A program made the position numbers and the translations under genes. A DNA stretch of 64,000 nt from Erwinia sorbitola. GTDB lineage: Bacteria > Pseudomonadota > Gammaproteobacteria > Enterobacterales > Enterobacteriaceae. The notes under the pieces were generated by a model. The model searched no databases. It saw only the letters and a program-made list of their open reading frames with translations, and was not told where the DNA came from. This document shows positions 37,201-46,454 of this stretch, in pieces. Every line of letters starts with the position of its first letter. Within the stretch, counting starts at the first letter, position 1. The stretch is from NCBI RefSeq assembly GCF_009738185.1, contig NZ_CP046509.1, positions 561,501 to 625,500 on the forward strand, in the 5' to 3' direction.

Positions 37201-38091
37201 CTAACCTTTCACCCCGCCGGCCGTTAAGCCACCCACCAGCCAGCGCTGTGCAATCAGGAACACCGCAGTAATCGGGATGGCCGAGAGGATAGCGGCAGCG
37301 GCAAAGTCGCCCCACAGATAGTTTTGCGGGTTGAGATACTGCTGCATACCTACCGCCAGCGTGTAGCTGTTCACATCGCGCAGCAGCAGTGAGGCCACCG
37401 GCACTTCGGTAATGGCGGCAATAAAGGACAGAATAAACACCACCGCCAGAATCGGTACCGATAGCGGCAGCAGCACCAGACGGAAAGCCTGCCACGGTGA
37501 GGCACCGTCAAGGGCGGCGGCTTCCTCCAGTGAGCCGTCGATGGTTTCGAAATAGCCTTTAATCGTCCACACATGCAGGGCGATACCGCCCATATAGGCG
37601 AAGATAACGCCGCCGTGGGTGTTCAGCCCGAGGAACGGCACGTAAATGCCGAGACGATCGAAGAGGGCGTAGAGCGCCACCAGCGACAGCACTGCCGGGA
37701 ACATCTGGAAGATCAGCATCCCTTTCAGCAGCGAGCTTTTGCCACGGAATTTCATGCGGGCAAAGGCGTAGGCACAGGTGGTGGAAAGCGCCACGATCCC
37801 CACGGCGGTGATCCCGGCGATCTTGATCGAGTTCCACAGCCACAGCATGACCGGGAACGGCGGCGGGGTCAGGCTACCGTCGCTGTTGGTTACCGCGATC
37901 CCCAGCGCCAGCTTCCAGTGATCCCACGACACCTGATCCGGGATCAGGCTCCCCGTGGCAAAGTTACCCGGCCGCAGGGAGATGGTAAATACCATCAGCA
38001 GCGGGAACAGGATCAGCGCCAGAAAGCACAGCAGCAGCAGATGCGTTACCAGCAATCTCACTTTTTGCGACCTTGGTTTTACCATTGGCAT
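37201..38091 (-). CDS. malG: Maltose ABC transporter permease MalG
   Basis: One of the two membrane subunits of the MalFGK2 importer. It has 296 residues, as in E. coli, and six membrane segments. The EAA loop that docks on MalK is EEAAALDGASPWQAFRLVLLP (about residues 188-208). The C-terminal tail GGLTAGGVKG, known to reach into the MalK ATPase site, is intact. It follows malF with a 13-bp gap. Confidence 0.97.
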   Translation of the reverse strand: MPMVKPRSQKVRLLVTHLLLLCFLALILFPLLMVFTISLRPGNFATGSLIPDQVSWDHWKLALGIAVTNSDGSLTPPPFPVMLWLWNSIKIAGITAVGIVALSTTCAYAFARMKFRGKSSLLKGMLIFQMFPAVLSLVALYALFDRLGIYVPFLGLNTHGGVIFAYMGGIALHVWTIKGYFETIDGSLEEAAALDGASPWQAFRLVLLPLSVPILAVVFILSFIAAITEVPVASLLLRDVNSYTLAVGMQQYLNPQNYLWGDFAAAAILSAIPITAVFLIAQRWLVGGLTAGGVKG

Positions 38092-38104
38092 TGTCTGTTT
38101 CTCC

Positions 38105-39670
38105 TCAGTCGAATTTCATACGTGACGCTTTCAGATTGACGATAGCCAGCGCACCAACCAGCAGGAAGATCAGCGTGGCAATCGCGGCCGCCAGACCGAA
38201 GTCCTGTCCGCCGCCGCCCTCAAAGGCGATGCGATAGGTGTAGCTCACCAGCAGGTCGGTATGTCCGGCTGGCGTGGTGGTGCCAAGCATATCCGGGCCG
38301 CCGTTGGTCAACAGCTGAATCAGCACAAAGTTATTAAAGTTAAAGGCAAAGCTGGCGATCATCAGCGGTGTCAGAGGCTTGATCAGCAGAGGCAGCGTAA
38401 TGCGGAAGAAGTTCTGCATTGGTGTGGCACCGTCCATTGCCGAAGCCTCGTAGAGATCGTCCGGAATGGCCTTCAGCAGCCCCATGCAGAGGATCATCAT
38501 GTACGGATACCCGAGCCAGGTATTGACGATAATAATCATGCTTTTTGCCGTCCACGGGTCGCTGAACCACGATGGTTTTATGCCAAACAGCGCATCCAGC
38601 ATCAGGTTGATTTCCCCGAAGCTCTGGTTGAATAATCCTTTGAAAATCAGAATCGAGATAAACGCCGGAACCGCATAAGGCAGGATCAGCAGGATACGGT
38701 AAGCCGCTTTGCCTTTCAGCTCCTCCCACTGCACCACACAGGCCAGCACCATGCCGACGGCGACGGTCAGCACTACGGTCAGCAGCGCAAAGACAATCGT
38801 CCAGACGAAGATCGACAGGAAGGGCTTCTGGATACCTTCGTCGTGCAGTACGCGCAGGAAGTTGCCCCAGCCGATACCGACGGTAAAGCCGGGGCTGAGT
38901 TTTTCTGCCTGCCACTCGCCCTGCGGGTTGATCGCCTGATAAAAACCGCTCTCCATATTCGGCCGGTAGACCACGCCGGTCTGCGCATCAGTCAGCTGTT
39001 GATTCTCTTTATTGAGCTGGTAGAGCGGCTGCGTGCCGGAGAACTGGCGTAAAGAACTCATACGCAGCGTTGTACCATCGGGCAGCCGGGCCATTAACCG
39101 GGCCAGCGCCTGACGGTTCTGGGTGATGATGCGCAGCCCGGCTTTTTCCCCGTTGGGAAGGGGCTTTGGCGTCATCTCCAGGGTTTGTGGCGCGGCAGCG
39201 TTAAAGGCAAAAGGAGGAGAAACCAGAGTTTCGCTGCTGTCGGGGGAACTGAGCGCCAGCTGCCACTGCTCGCCCGCCGGATACAGGGCAAAGTTCAGCG
39301 CTTTACCGCCCTGGAATTCACGCCCCATCAGCACCGACTGCGCGCGTTCAAACGTCAGCTGGTTAGTGCTGCTGTAGTTGGTGAAGGCAATCGCAATAGT
39401 ACAAATCAGCGGGAACAGAACAAATAACGACATCCCGGCGAGGCCAGGATAGACATAACGCCACGAATAGGCGCGGCGGTTACCATAAATATAGAGGCCG
39501 GTACTGGAGAGAATCAGTGCCATCACGGCAAAGAGGTATTCACCCTGCGCATACATCAGCACGATCAGATAACCGGTTAAGCAGGCGAGCAGGCCGATGG
39601 CCAGCCATTTAATCGCCTGACTCAGCGGCCATTTTTTTTGAGCGGTCAGACCGGTTTGGGCTACTGGCAT
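38105..39670 (-). CDS. malF: Maltose ABC transporter permease MalF
   Basis: Membrane subunit of MalFGK2 that forms the maltose-binding cavity. It has 521 residues (E. coli 514). There are eight membrane segments, with a large periplasmic domain (about residues 95-275) between the third and fourth. The EAA loop is EASAMDGATPMQNFFRITLP (about residues 403-422). It lies 89 bp downstream of malE on the same strand. Confidence 0.97.
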   Translation of the reverse strand: MPVAQTGLTAQKKWPLSQAIKWLAIGLLACLTGYLIVLMYAQGEYLFAVMALILSSTGLYIYGNRRAYSWRYVYPGLAGMSLFVLFPLICTIAIAFTNYSSTNQLTFERAQSVLMGREFQGGKALNFALYPAGEQWQLALSSPDSSETLVSPPFAFNAAAPQTLEMTPKPLPNGEKAGLRIITQNRQALARLMARLPDGTTLRMSSLRQFSGTQPLYQLNKENQQLTDAQTGVVYRPNMESGFYQAINPQGEWQAEKLSPGFTVGIGWGNFLRVLHDEGIQKPFLSIFVWTIVFALLTVVLTVAVGMVLACVVQWEELKGKAAYRILLILPYAVPAFISILIFKGLFNQSFGEINLMLDALFGIKPSWFSDPWTAKSMIIIVNTWLGYPYMMILCMGLLKAIPDDLYEASAMDGATPMQNFFRITLPLLIKPLTPLMIASFAFNFNNFVLIQLLTNGGPDMLGTTTPAGHTDLLVSYTYRIAFEGGGGQDFGLAAAIATLIFLLVGALAIVNLKASRMKFD

Positions 39671-39759
39671 AGGGGCTATCCTTGTAGTAACGGCAGGGAG
39701 CCTGCTGGCTCCGCGCCGTTTATTTCATTACCTGAGCAACATCAGTCACTGCACTTTCA

Positions 39760-40974
39760 CTATTTGGTAATGCGTGTCTCAACATCTTTCAGCGCCTGCT
39801 GAACGGTCTGACGGCCATTCACTGCGTTGATGATGGCGCTGCGTTCGGCATACCAGAAGGCGCTCATCTGCGGGATGTTTGGCATGATTTCCCCGTTTTT
39901 AGAGTTCGTCATGGTAGCCGCGATGCGTGGGTCTTTTTCCAGCTGCTCCTGGTAAGACTTCAGCGCAACCGCGCCCAGCGGTTTGTCTTTGTTTACTAAG
40001 GCGAGGCCATCATTGGTGATGAGGTAGTTTTCCAGGAACTCTTTCGCCAGCTCTTTATTCGGGCTGGCGGCATTGATACCCGCAGTCAGTACGCCAACAA
40101 ACGGTTTAGACGGTTTGCCGTGGAAGGTTGGCAGCGTTGCTACCCCATAGTTGATTTTGCTCTTATCGAGGTTTGACCAGGCCCATGGGCCGTCGATAGT
40201 CATTGCGGTCTGGCCTTTGTTAAAGGCGGCTTCGGCAATGGAGTAGTCGGTATCGGCGTTGATATGTTTGTTTTTCACTAAATCAATAATGAATTGCAGG
40301 CCAGCTTTGGAACCTTCGTTGTTTACGCCGGTGTCTTTAATGTTGTATTTGCCGTTCTCATATTTGTACGCATAACCGCCATCAGCGGCGATGATTGGCC
40401 AGGTGAAGTAGGGTTCCTGTAAGTTCCACATAATGGCGCTTTTGCCTTTCGCGCGCAGTGAAGTGTCCAGCGCCGGGATCTCTTCCCAGGTTTTTGGCGC
40501 GTCTTTGATCAGGTCTTTGTTGTAAATCAGCGACAACGCTTCTACGGCGACCGGATACCCGATCAGCTTACCGTTAAAGGTAACGGCGTCCCAGGTGAAG
40601 GGGAACAGCTTGTCTTTAAACGCCTTATCCGGAGTGACCTCAGTCAGCAGACCGGACTGCGCGTAGCCGCCAAAGCGGTCGTGTGCCCAGAAAATGATGT
40701 CAGGGCCGCCGCCGGTGGCAGCAACCTGCGGGTATTTCTCTTCCAGCTTATCCGGGTGCTCTACCGTAACTTTAATGCCGGTGTCTTTTTCAAATTTCTT
40801 ACCGACTTCTGCCAGGCCATTATAGCCCTTGTCACCGTTGATCCAGATGACCAGCTTCCCTTCTTCTATTTTGGCAAAAACAGAAGATGACATAACCAGC
40901 GTAGCGAGTGCGGTGAGTGCCAGAGTTTGTTTAACGACTTTTTTAATGAAAGGAGCCTTGATGCTGAGAGTCAT
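39760..40974 (-). CDS. malE: Maltose/maltodextrin-binding periplasmic protein MalE
   Basis: Periplasmic solute-binding protein that delivers maltodextrins to MalFGK2 and also to chemotaxis in E. coli. It has 404 residues (E. coli 396). The signal peptide runs to about residue 34 (cleavage after SSVFA), and mature KIEEGKLVIWINGDKGYNGLAEVG matches E. coli. The N-terminal leader is about 8 residues longer than in E. coli. It is divergent from malK across a 361-bp regulatory region. Confidence 0.97.
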   Translation of the reverse strand: MTLSIKAPFIKKVVKQTLALTALATLVMSSSVFAKIEEGKLVIWINGDKGYNGLAEVGKKFEKDTGIKVTVEHPDKLEEKYPQVAATGGGPDIIFWAHDRFGGYAQSGLLTEVTPDKAFKDKLFPFTWDAVTFNGKLIGYPVAVEALSLIYNKDLIKDAPKTWEEIPALDTSLRAKGKSAIMWNLQEPYFTWPIIAADGGYAYKYENGKYNIKDTGVNNEGSKAGLQFIIDLVKNKHINADTDYSIAEAAFNKGQTAMTIDGPWAWSNLDKSKINYGVATLPTFHGKPSKPFVGVLTAGINAASPNKELAKEFLENYLITNDGLALVNKDKPLGAVALKSYQEQLEKDPRIAATMTNSKNGEIMPNIPQMSAFWYAERSAIINAVNGRQTVQQALKDVETRITK

Positions 40975-41335
40975 AATCCAATCCTTTTTCCTGTTAGGAG
41001 TCGGTTTTTTTCATGTCACAGACGGAATGACAGGGTACCGCGCCAGTGTGGATTCAACCCGGCCAGGCTTCATCATCCCCCCCTCTACGCCCCCGTCTCT
41101 CAGAGTGTGATCTCACCGACACTCTCAGGCGTTATGTGGTTTAACACACAAAATGTTGCTTCATTTTTTGCAACTGCGATCACGAATTTGAGAGTTGCTG
41201 TGAACTTTTAGCCGACGTTAAGAACAGTTCGTCCTCCCTGCGCCTACCCCGTGAAAAACTTTGTTACGGATGATTACGCTTAACCGCTAATCCTTCACTC
41301 TTCGTTGCATCGAGTTGCAAGTACAGGAGTTCAGG
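40975..41335. promoter_or_regulatory. malE-malK divergent regulatory region
   Basis: CRP-like sites are TGTGATCTCACCGACA (41105-41120, good left half) and TGCAACTGCGATCACG (41169-41184). MalT-box-like sequences are the complements of CATCATCCCC (about 41071-41080, GGGGATGATG) and TCCTCCCTG (about 41232-41240). Paired MalT boxes flanking CRP sites are the known layout of this region in E. coli. The malK Shine-Dalgarno AGGAG lies at 41325-41329 or so. Confidence 0.55.
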
Positions 41336-42445
41336 ATGGCGAGCGTTTCCCTTAACAGCGTGTACAAAGCCTTTGGCAAAACTGTGATTTCCAGCGACAT
41401 CAATCTGGAAATAGATGAAGGCGAATTCGTGGTGTTTGTCGGGCCTTCCGGCTGCGGTAAATCAACGCTTCTGCGCATGATTGCCGGACTGGAAGACATT
41501 ACTTCCGGCGAACTGAAGATCGGCGATAAACGCATGAATGAAGTGCCGCCCGCAGAGCGTGGTATCGGCATGGTTTTCCAGTCTTATGCGTTGTACCCCC
41601 ACCTGTCGGTGGCAGAGAACATGTCTTTCGGCCTGAAGCTGGCCGGGGCCAAAAAAACAGAAATCAATCAGCGGGTGAACCAGGTTTCAGAGGTGTTGCA
41701 GCTGGCGCACTTGCTGGATCGCCGTCCCAAAGCCCTCTCTGGCGGTCAGCGTCAGCGCGTGGCGATTGGCCGTACGCTGGTGGCTGAACCAACGGTATTC
41801 CTGCTGGATGAACCGCTCTCTAACCTGGATGCCGCCCTGCGTGTCCAGATGCGAATTGAGATCTCACGCCTGCATAAGCGCCTGAAGCGCACCATGATTT
41901 ACGTCACCCACGATCAGGTCGAAGCGATGACGCTGGCCGACAAAATTGTGGTGCTCGACGCCGGGCATATCGCGCAGGTTGGCAAGCCTCTTGAGCTTTA
42001 TCACTACCCGGCTAACCGCTTTGTCGCCGGATTTATCGGCTCACCAAAAATGAATTTCCTGCCGGTAAAAGTCACCGCTACCGAACCCGAACGTGTGCAG
42101 GTTGAGCTGCCAAACCGCCAGCTGGTCTGGCTGCCGGTAGAGGGCGTGGACGTCACGGTGGGCAGCAATCTGTCGCTGGGGGTTCGCCCTGAACATCTGC
42201 TGCCAGGGGAGGTCGCCGAAGTGACGCTTTCCGGTGAAGTGCAGGTCGTTGAGCAGCTGGGCAATGAAACCCAGATTCATATCCAAATTCCGGCAATTCG
42301 TCAGAACCTGGTGTACCGCCAGAATGACGTGGTGCTGGTAGAAGAAGGTGCAACATTCGCCATCGGTTTGCCGCCACACCGTTGTCATCTGTTCCGTGAG
42401 GATGGAACAGCATGTCGTCGGTTACACCCGGAACCCGGCGTTTAA
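41336..42445 (+). CDS. malK: Maltose ABC transporter ATPase MalK
   Basis: ATP-binding subunit of MalFGK2 that also holds MalT inactive when idle. The start at 41336 (MASVSLNSVYKAFG) has AGGAG 6 bases upstream; an earlier in-frame start at 41315 lacks one. The 369-residue product has Walker A GPSGCGKST (residues 36-44), the Q loop, signature LSGGQRQRV (about 135-143), Walker B VFLLDEPLSNLD (about 153-164), the switch histidine in YVTHDQ and a C-terminal regulatory TOBE domain. Confidence 0.97.
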   Translation: MASVSLNSVYKAFGKTVISSDINLEIDEGEFVVFVGPSGCGKSTLLRMIAGLEDITSGELKIGDKRMNEVPPAERGIGMVFQSYALYPHLSVAENMSFGLKLAGAKKTEINQRVNQVSEVLQLAHLLDRRPKALSGGQRQRVAIGRTLVAEPTVFLLDEPLSNLDAALRVQMRIEISRLHKRLKRTMIYVTHDQVEAMTLADKIVVLDAGHIAQVGKPLELYHYPANRFVAGFIGSPKMNFLPVKVTATEPERVQVELPNRQLVWLPVEGVDVTVGSNLSLGVRPEHLLPGEVAEVTLSGEVQVVEQLGNETQIHIQIPAIRQNLVYRQNDVVLVEEGATFAIGLPPHRCHLFREDGTACRRLHPEPGV

Positions 42446-42470
42446 AGCACGCGATCCCCTACAGGAGAAA

Positions 42471-43769
42471 ATGATGAGAACAATGCGTATTGCTTCCCTG
42501 TCACTGGCAGTGGCTGCTGGAATCCTTTCTACACAAGCAATGGCTGTTGATTTTACCGGCTATGCACGTTCGGGCATTGGCTGGTCTGGCAGCGGCGGCG
42601 AGCAGCAATGTTTCAAAGCAACGGGTGCAGACAGTAAATACCGTCTGGGTAACGAATGTGAAACCTATGCTGAGTTAAAACTGGGCCAGGAAGTGTGGAA
42701 AGAGGGGGATAAAAGCTTCTACTTTGATACCAACGTGGCCTATTCCGTTTCACAGCAGAATGACTGGGAGTCAACCGATCCGGCTTTCCGCGAAGCTAAC
42801 GTGAAAGGGAAAAACCTGATCGAATGGCTGCCAGGTTCAACCATGTGGGCCGGTAAGCGTTTCTACCAGCGTCATGACGTTCATATGATCGACTTCTACT
42901 ACTGGGATATTTCTGGCCCGGGTGCAGGTCTGGAAGATGTTGATCTCGGCTTTGGTAAGCTGTCAATCGCTGCAACCCGTAATACCGAGAGCGGCGGATC
43001 ATTTGGTTATATTGCCGACCAGCGTAATGAAGTTGCCACCTCCAATGACGTGTTTGACGTGCGTCTGGCAGGGCTGAACACCAACCCGGGCGGCGTGCTG
43101 GAGATAGGTGTGGATTACGGTCGTGCCAATGCCCGTGACGGCTACTCGCTGGCAGACGATGCCACCAAAGATGGCTGGCTGTTGACGGCAGAACACACGC
43201 AGAGCATTTACAACGGCTTCAACAAGTTTGTTGTGCAGTATGCGGCTGACTCTATGACCGATCCAGGGCAGGGTGCAGCAAACGGCCACTCAAATGGTTC
43301 AGCGATCAATAACAACGGCAGCATGGTGCGCTTGCTTGACCACGGCGCCATTGATTTCAACGATACCTGGAGCCTGATGTATGTGGGTATGTACCAGGAT
43401 GTTGATCGCGATAACAACAACGGTACTACCTGGTATACCGTAGGTGTGCGCCCGATGTACAAATGGACGCCAATTATGAGCACCCTGCTGGAAGTCGGCT
43501 ACGATAACGTTAAGTCCCAGCGCACCGGCGATAAAAACGGCCAGTATAAAGTGACCCTTGCCCAGCAGTGGCAGGCAGGTAACAGCATCTGGTCACGTCC
43601 GGCAATCCGCGTGTTTGCAACTTATGCGAACTGGGATGAAAAATGGGGCTATGACACTGATACCGGCACCAGCAACGGTTTAGCGATGAACGATACCAGT
43701 GCACGTACCTTTAGCCGTGGTAACGACGACGAAGTGACCTTTGGCGCTCAAATGGAAATCTGGTGGTAA
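42471..43769 (+). CDS. lamB: Maltoporin LamB
   Basis: Outer-membrane trimeric channel for maltodextrins, an 18-strand barrel. I start at ATG 42471 after ACAGGAGAAA; a second ATG at 42474 is equally possible, and earlier in-frame starts lie inside malK. The 432-residue product (E. coli 446) has a signal peptide (cleavage after TQAMA), mature VDFTGYARSGIGW and a C-terminal FGAQMEIWW ending in aromatic residues as barrels require. It is part of malK-lamB-malM. An ERIC begins at its stop codon. Confidence 0.97.
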   Translation: MMRTMRIASLSLAVAAGILSTQAMAVDFTGYARSGIGWSGSGGEQQCFKATGADSKYRLGNECETYAELKLGQEVWKEGDKSFYFDTNVAYSVSQQNDWESTDPAFREANVKGKNLIEWLPGSTMWAGKRFYQRHDVHMIDFYYWDISGPGAGLEDVDLGFGKLSIAATRNTESGGSFGYIADQRNEVATSNDVFDVRLAGLNTNPGGVLEIGVDYGRANARDGYSLADDATKDGWLLTAEHTQSIYNGFNKFVVQYAADSMTDPGQGAANGHSNGSAINNNGSMVRLLDHGAIDFNDTWSLMYVGMYQDVDRDNNNGTTWYTVGVRPMYKWTPIMSTLLEVGYDNVKSQRTGDKNGQYKVTLAQQWQAGNSIWSRPAIRVFATYANWDEKWGYDTDTGTSNGLAMNDTSARTFSRGNDDEVTFGAQMEIWW

Positions 43770-43893
43770 ACCTCTTCATCCTTTGAGCCGCAGATGCGTT
43801 GGCTGCCCGTGTGCGCCCCGGTTACGTAGCGATCTGCGCTCCCGGGGAGTTATTTGGTTGCCCTCTTCCTGCAACTCAAATGATGTTGAGTTA
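43767..43893 (-). repeat. ERIC element, 127 bp, starting at the lamB stop codon
   Basis: Read on the minus strand it contains TTTGAGTTGCAGGAAGAGGGC, CCCCGGGAGCG, CGGGCAGCCAACGC and diverged ends, in the order and spacing of the ERIC consensus. Its length is 127 bp if it is taken to begin at the lamB TAA (43767). It fills most of the lamB-malM gap, where E. coli has REP sequences. Confidence 0.82.
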
Positions 43894-43979
43894 AGCGATC
43901 GGGTCGAAGAGTGATAGAAAGAAGTGCAGGCTGGCGGTGGATAGCCGCCAGCTTTTATGGTGATCAAAAGGAAATAACG

Positions 43980-44870
43980 ATGAGAAAAAATCTGCTGTCA
44001 CTGTGTTTGTCGCTGAGTCTGTTGGCTGCGGCACCTGCTGTGGTGTATGCCGCGCAGGTTGATGCGAATACCGCGCCCGCTATTTCCAGCCAGGTGTTAC
44101 GTAATCTTTCATGGACGCCGCTGGTACCGCCGGTGACGCAGGACGTGACGCTTGGCACCTCCAGCGTAGAAATTAATCAGGGCGATATTCAGGGAGCCGT
44201 GGCGGCGTTTGCGCTGCCAGCTGACCGTGGATCGCTTGAGATCACCCTGAGCAGTATTGCCACCGGTAAAACGGTGTATGCCCCGAATGTACTGGTGCTG
44301 GATGAGCAGATGCGTCCTGCCGCTTTTTATCCCTCCAGCTACTTCCCTTATCAGCAGCCGGGCATCGTTTCCAGCGATCGTCTGGAGGGCACGATGAAAC
44401 TGACGCCAGCACTGGGTCAGAAACAAATTTTCCTGCTGGTATATACCACGCGTCAGGATCTCTCTGAGACAACGCAGATGGTTAACCCGGCAAAAGCCTT
44501 TGCGGCGGGCGTGGGTAATGCCGTGCCGGATATTCCGGATCCGATTGCGCGCCATACGCCAACCGGCACTTTAAGCCTTAAAGTCAGCGCGGAGCAGAAA
44601 ACAGGTAACGTGATGATTGGTCAGATCTTCCCGTCATCCGCACCGGCGGCGACTACACCCGTCGTGGTTGGCAATACCGCACCTGCTGCGGCTGCACCAG
44701 CGAAACCAGGTGAGCCGATGCTTGACGACTCTGAAAGCTACTTTAACGATGCAATTAAGAAAGCCGTCAAAGCGGGGAATGTTGATAAAGCGCTGAAACT
44801 GCTGGATGAAGCGGAGCGCCTGGGATCAAAAACCGCACGTAAAACCTTTATCGACAGCGTTAAACGCTGA
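43980..44870 (+). CDS. malM: Maltose operon periplasmic protein MalM
   Basis: Periplasmic protein encoded last in the malK-lamB-malM operon; its biochemical role is unknown. The start at 43980 (MRKNLLSLCLSLSLL) follows AAGGAAATAACG and gives a signal peptide ending AVVYAAQ (about residue 24). It has 296 residues (E. coli about 306). An Ala/Pro/Thr-rich linker lies near residues 215-245 and a helical tail near 255-296. Confidence 0.93.
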   Translation: MRKNLLSLCLSLSLLAAAPAVVYAAQVDANTAPAISSQVLRNLSWTPLVPPVTQDVTLGTSSVEINQGDIQGAVAAFALPADRGSLEITLSSIATGKTVYAPNVLVLDEQMRPAAFYPSSYFPYQQPGIVSSDRLEGTMKLTPALGQKQIFLLVYTTRQDLSETTQMVNPAKAFAAGVGNAVPDIPDPIARHTPTGTLSLKVSAEQKTGNVMIGQIFPSSAPAATTPVVVGNTAPAAAAPAKPGEPMLDDSESYFNDAIKKAVKAGNVDKALKLLDEAERLGSKTARKTFIDSVKR

Positions 44871-44880
44871 CCATACGACG

Positions 44881-44953
44881 GGGCAGACTCAGCCCCATCT
44901 CATATTGCCTGAGGGCAATTTGTTGATACCCGGCCCTGCTAAATAGCGGGGCC
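44881..44953 (+). terminator. Hairpins after malM
   Basis: GGGGC/GCCCC (about 44880-44896), ATTGCC/GGCAAT (44905-44920) and GGCCCTGCT/AGCGGGGCC (44932-44953) are three successive stems after the malM stop. The last is followed by AGCCTTT. None has a long T run, so termination here is probable but not certain. Confidence 0.5.
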
Positions 44954-44996
44954 AGCCTTTCAGGCACAGCTACGGGCGTTCTAATTACCGCAATCG

Positions 44997-45632
44997 CTAC
45001 TCTGCTTCCAGTTTCCCCACGCCAATCATAAGCGGCGTATGGTGGTGGCCCGTTTCAGCAAACAGCAGCGAACCCTGTACGCGTACGCGGTGCCCAATCA
45101 GGCTGCGATGGGTTTTATACATCCCCGCCTCCACTACCAGCTGCATCTGTGTTTGATCCCCCCAGTCGGCCGCATCCTGAGTGCACAGCGGTTTATCCGC
45201 CTGCAACACCCAGTAAACTTCAGCTTCATCACCCTGCTCTACGCTCTCATAGTTTGGCGGGCCAGGAAAGGTGATACGCAGCAGCGTGCCGGTAGCGTTC
45301 ACCTCGCTGTTTTCGTCAGGGCAGGCGGCAGACATCGGCATCAGCTGAAGGTATTTCTGCTGCGAATGGGTGTACCAGTCGCTCAGGCAGCTTACCGTCT
45401 GGCACTGCTGGCGTAAGCGCCAGTTCTCTTTAGTCATCTGCCGGAACTCACTGCTGTTGCCGCTGGCCGTTTTAGCCTCGCGGTAGACTTTTGCCAGCCG
45501 CTCATCCGCCTGAGAAAGAGCCGGAGTGGTGCAGATCAGCTTTTCACTCACGCTGCTGGCTTTGGTGCAGTCAAAACTCGCCGCGTGGGCACCCACTGAG
45601 AAAATGCAAAAAAGCAGTGCTGTCCGTCTCAT
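44997..45632 (-). CDS. LprI/DUF1311 plus DUF4431 periplasmic protein
   Basis: A 211-residue secreted protein. The signal peptide covers about residues 1-17 (ending GAHA). A lysozyme-inhibitor LprI (DUF1311) domain follows, with the cysteine pattern FDCTKASSVSEKLIC, LSQADERLAKVYREA, RQQCQT and CLSDWY (about residues 20-90). The remainder (VYWVLQADKPLCTQDAADWG, GHRVRVQGSLLFAETGHHHTPLMIGV) fits DUF4431. A role in lysozyme tolerance is a family-based guess. Confidence 0.8.
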   Translation of the reverse strand: MRRTALLFCIFSVGAHAASFDCTKASSVSEKLICTTPALSQADERLAKVYREAKTASGNSSEFRQMTKENWRLRQQCQTVSCLSDWYTHSQQKYLQLMPMSAACPDENSEVNATGTLLRITFPGPPNYESVEQGDEAEVYWVLQADKPLCTQDAADWGDQTQMQLVVEAGMYKTHRSLIGHRVRVQGSLLFAETGHHHTPLMIGVGKLEAE

Positions 45633-45863
45633 TTTATTTATCCGGTTATTTTTGAGGGCTTTTAAATAGCGCGAACCGCGGAGCAGATCCAGTAAAAATA
45701 CAGGTCACCTGTGCTGGTGGAGATGAGGCCGGGCGGCAGGGGCATGGCGGTATGATCAAATATAACGTCACGATGGTGGCTTTTTCCCGCCCGGACAACC
45801 AAAATACCCCCCATAAACCGGTAAATGCCGGGTGAAAACCGATATGTGTAGCGAGGTAACAGC

Positions 45864-46421
45864 ATGCAACAAGGGCCTTTGACGGAAGAAGAGCTGGAGT
45901 GGCTGGACGATGTCCTGCTTAAATATGGCAACGACGAGTCGGTGGTGGATGCCTCAGAGCTTGACGGCCTGTTCACCGCTATTCTCTCCGGGCCGGTGCT
46001 GATTGAGCCTCAGGTCTGGCTGCCGCTGATTTGGGGTGGTGAAGAGAACGATCCGGAATGGGAATCAGAGGAAGAGTTTGAGCAGTTTATGGATCTGATT
46101 GCCCAGCATATGAATGATATCGCTGACCGCCTTAATGAATATCCTGACCAGTTTGAGCCACTGTTTGGCCTGAATACGGTAGAGGGTCAGGAATTTACCG
46201 TGGTGGAAGACTGGTGCTGCGGCTATATGAAAGGTGTCGCGCTGGGTGACTGGTCGTCACTGCCGGTTGCCTTGCAGCCTGAGCTGGCGGCGATTGCCCT
46301 GCACGGCCAGGAAGAGCATCTCCCCCGGCTACAAAAGCTGTCGCCGGAAGAGTATGAGCAGAGTATTGAGGCGATCCTCCCTGCGGCTATCAGCCTGCAT
46401 GCCAAATGGCTGCTGCACTGA
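45864..46421 (+). CDS. UPF0149 (YecA-like) family protein
   Basis: A 185-residue acidic protein of the UPF0149/YecA family. The N-terminal LTEEELEWLDDVLLKYG and DASELDGLFTAILSGP motifs and the central VVEDWCCGYMKGVALG are typical. It ends at HAKWLLH without the zinc-binding SEC-C motif found at the end of some YecA homologues. Function unknown. It converges with nlpA. Confidence 0.85.
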   Translation: MQQGPLTEEELEWLDDVLLKYGNDESVVDASELDGLFTAILSGPVLIEPQVWLPLIWGGEENDPEWESEEEFEQFMDLIAQHMNDIADRLNEYPDQFEPLFGLNTVEGQEFTVVEDWCCGYMKGVALGDWSSLPVALQPELAAIALHGQEEHLPRLQKLSPEEYEQSIEAILPAAISLHAKWLLH

Positions 46422-46454
46422 CAGCCGCCTCCATCAGGCGCTACGCCATGCGCA

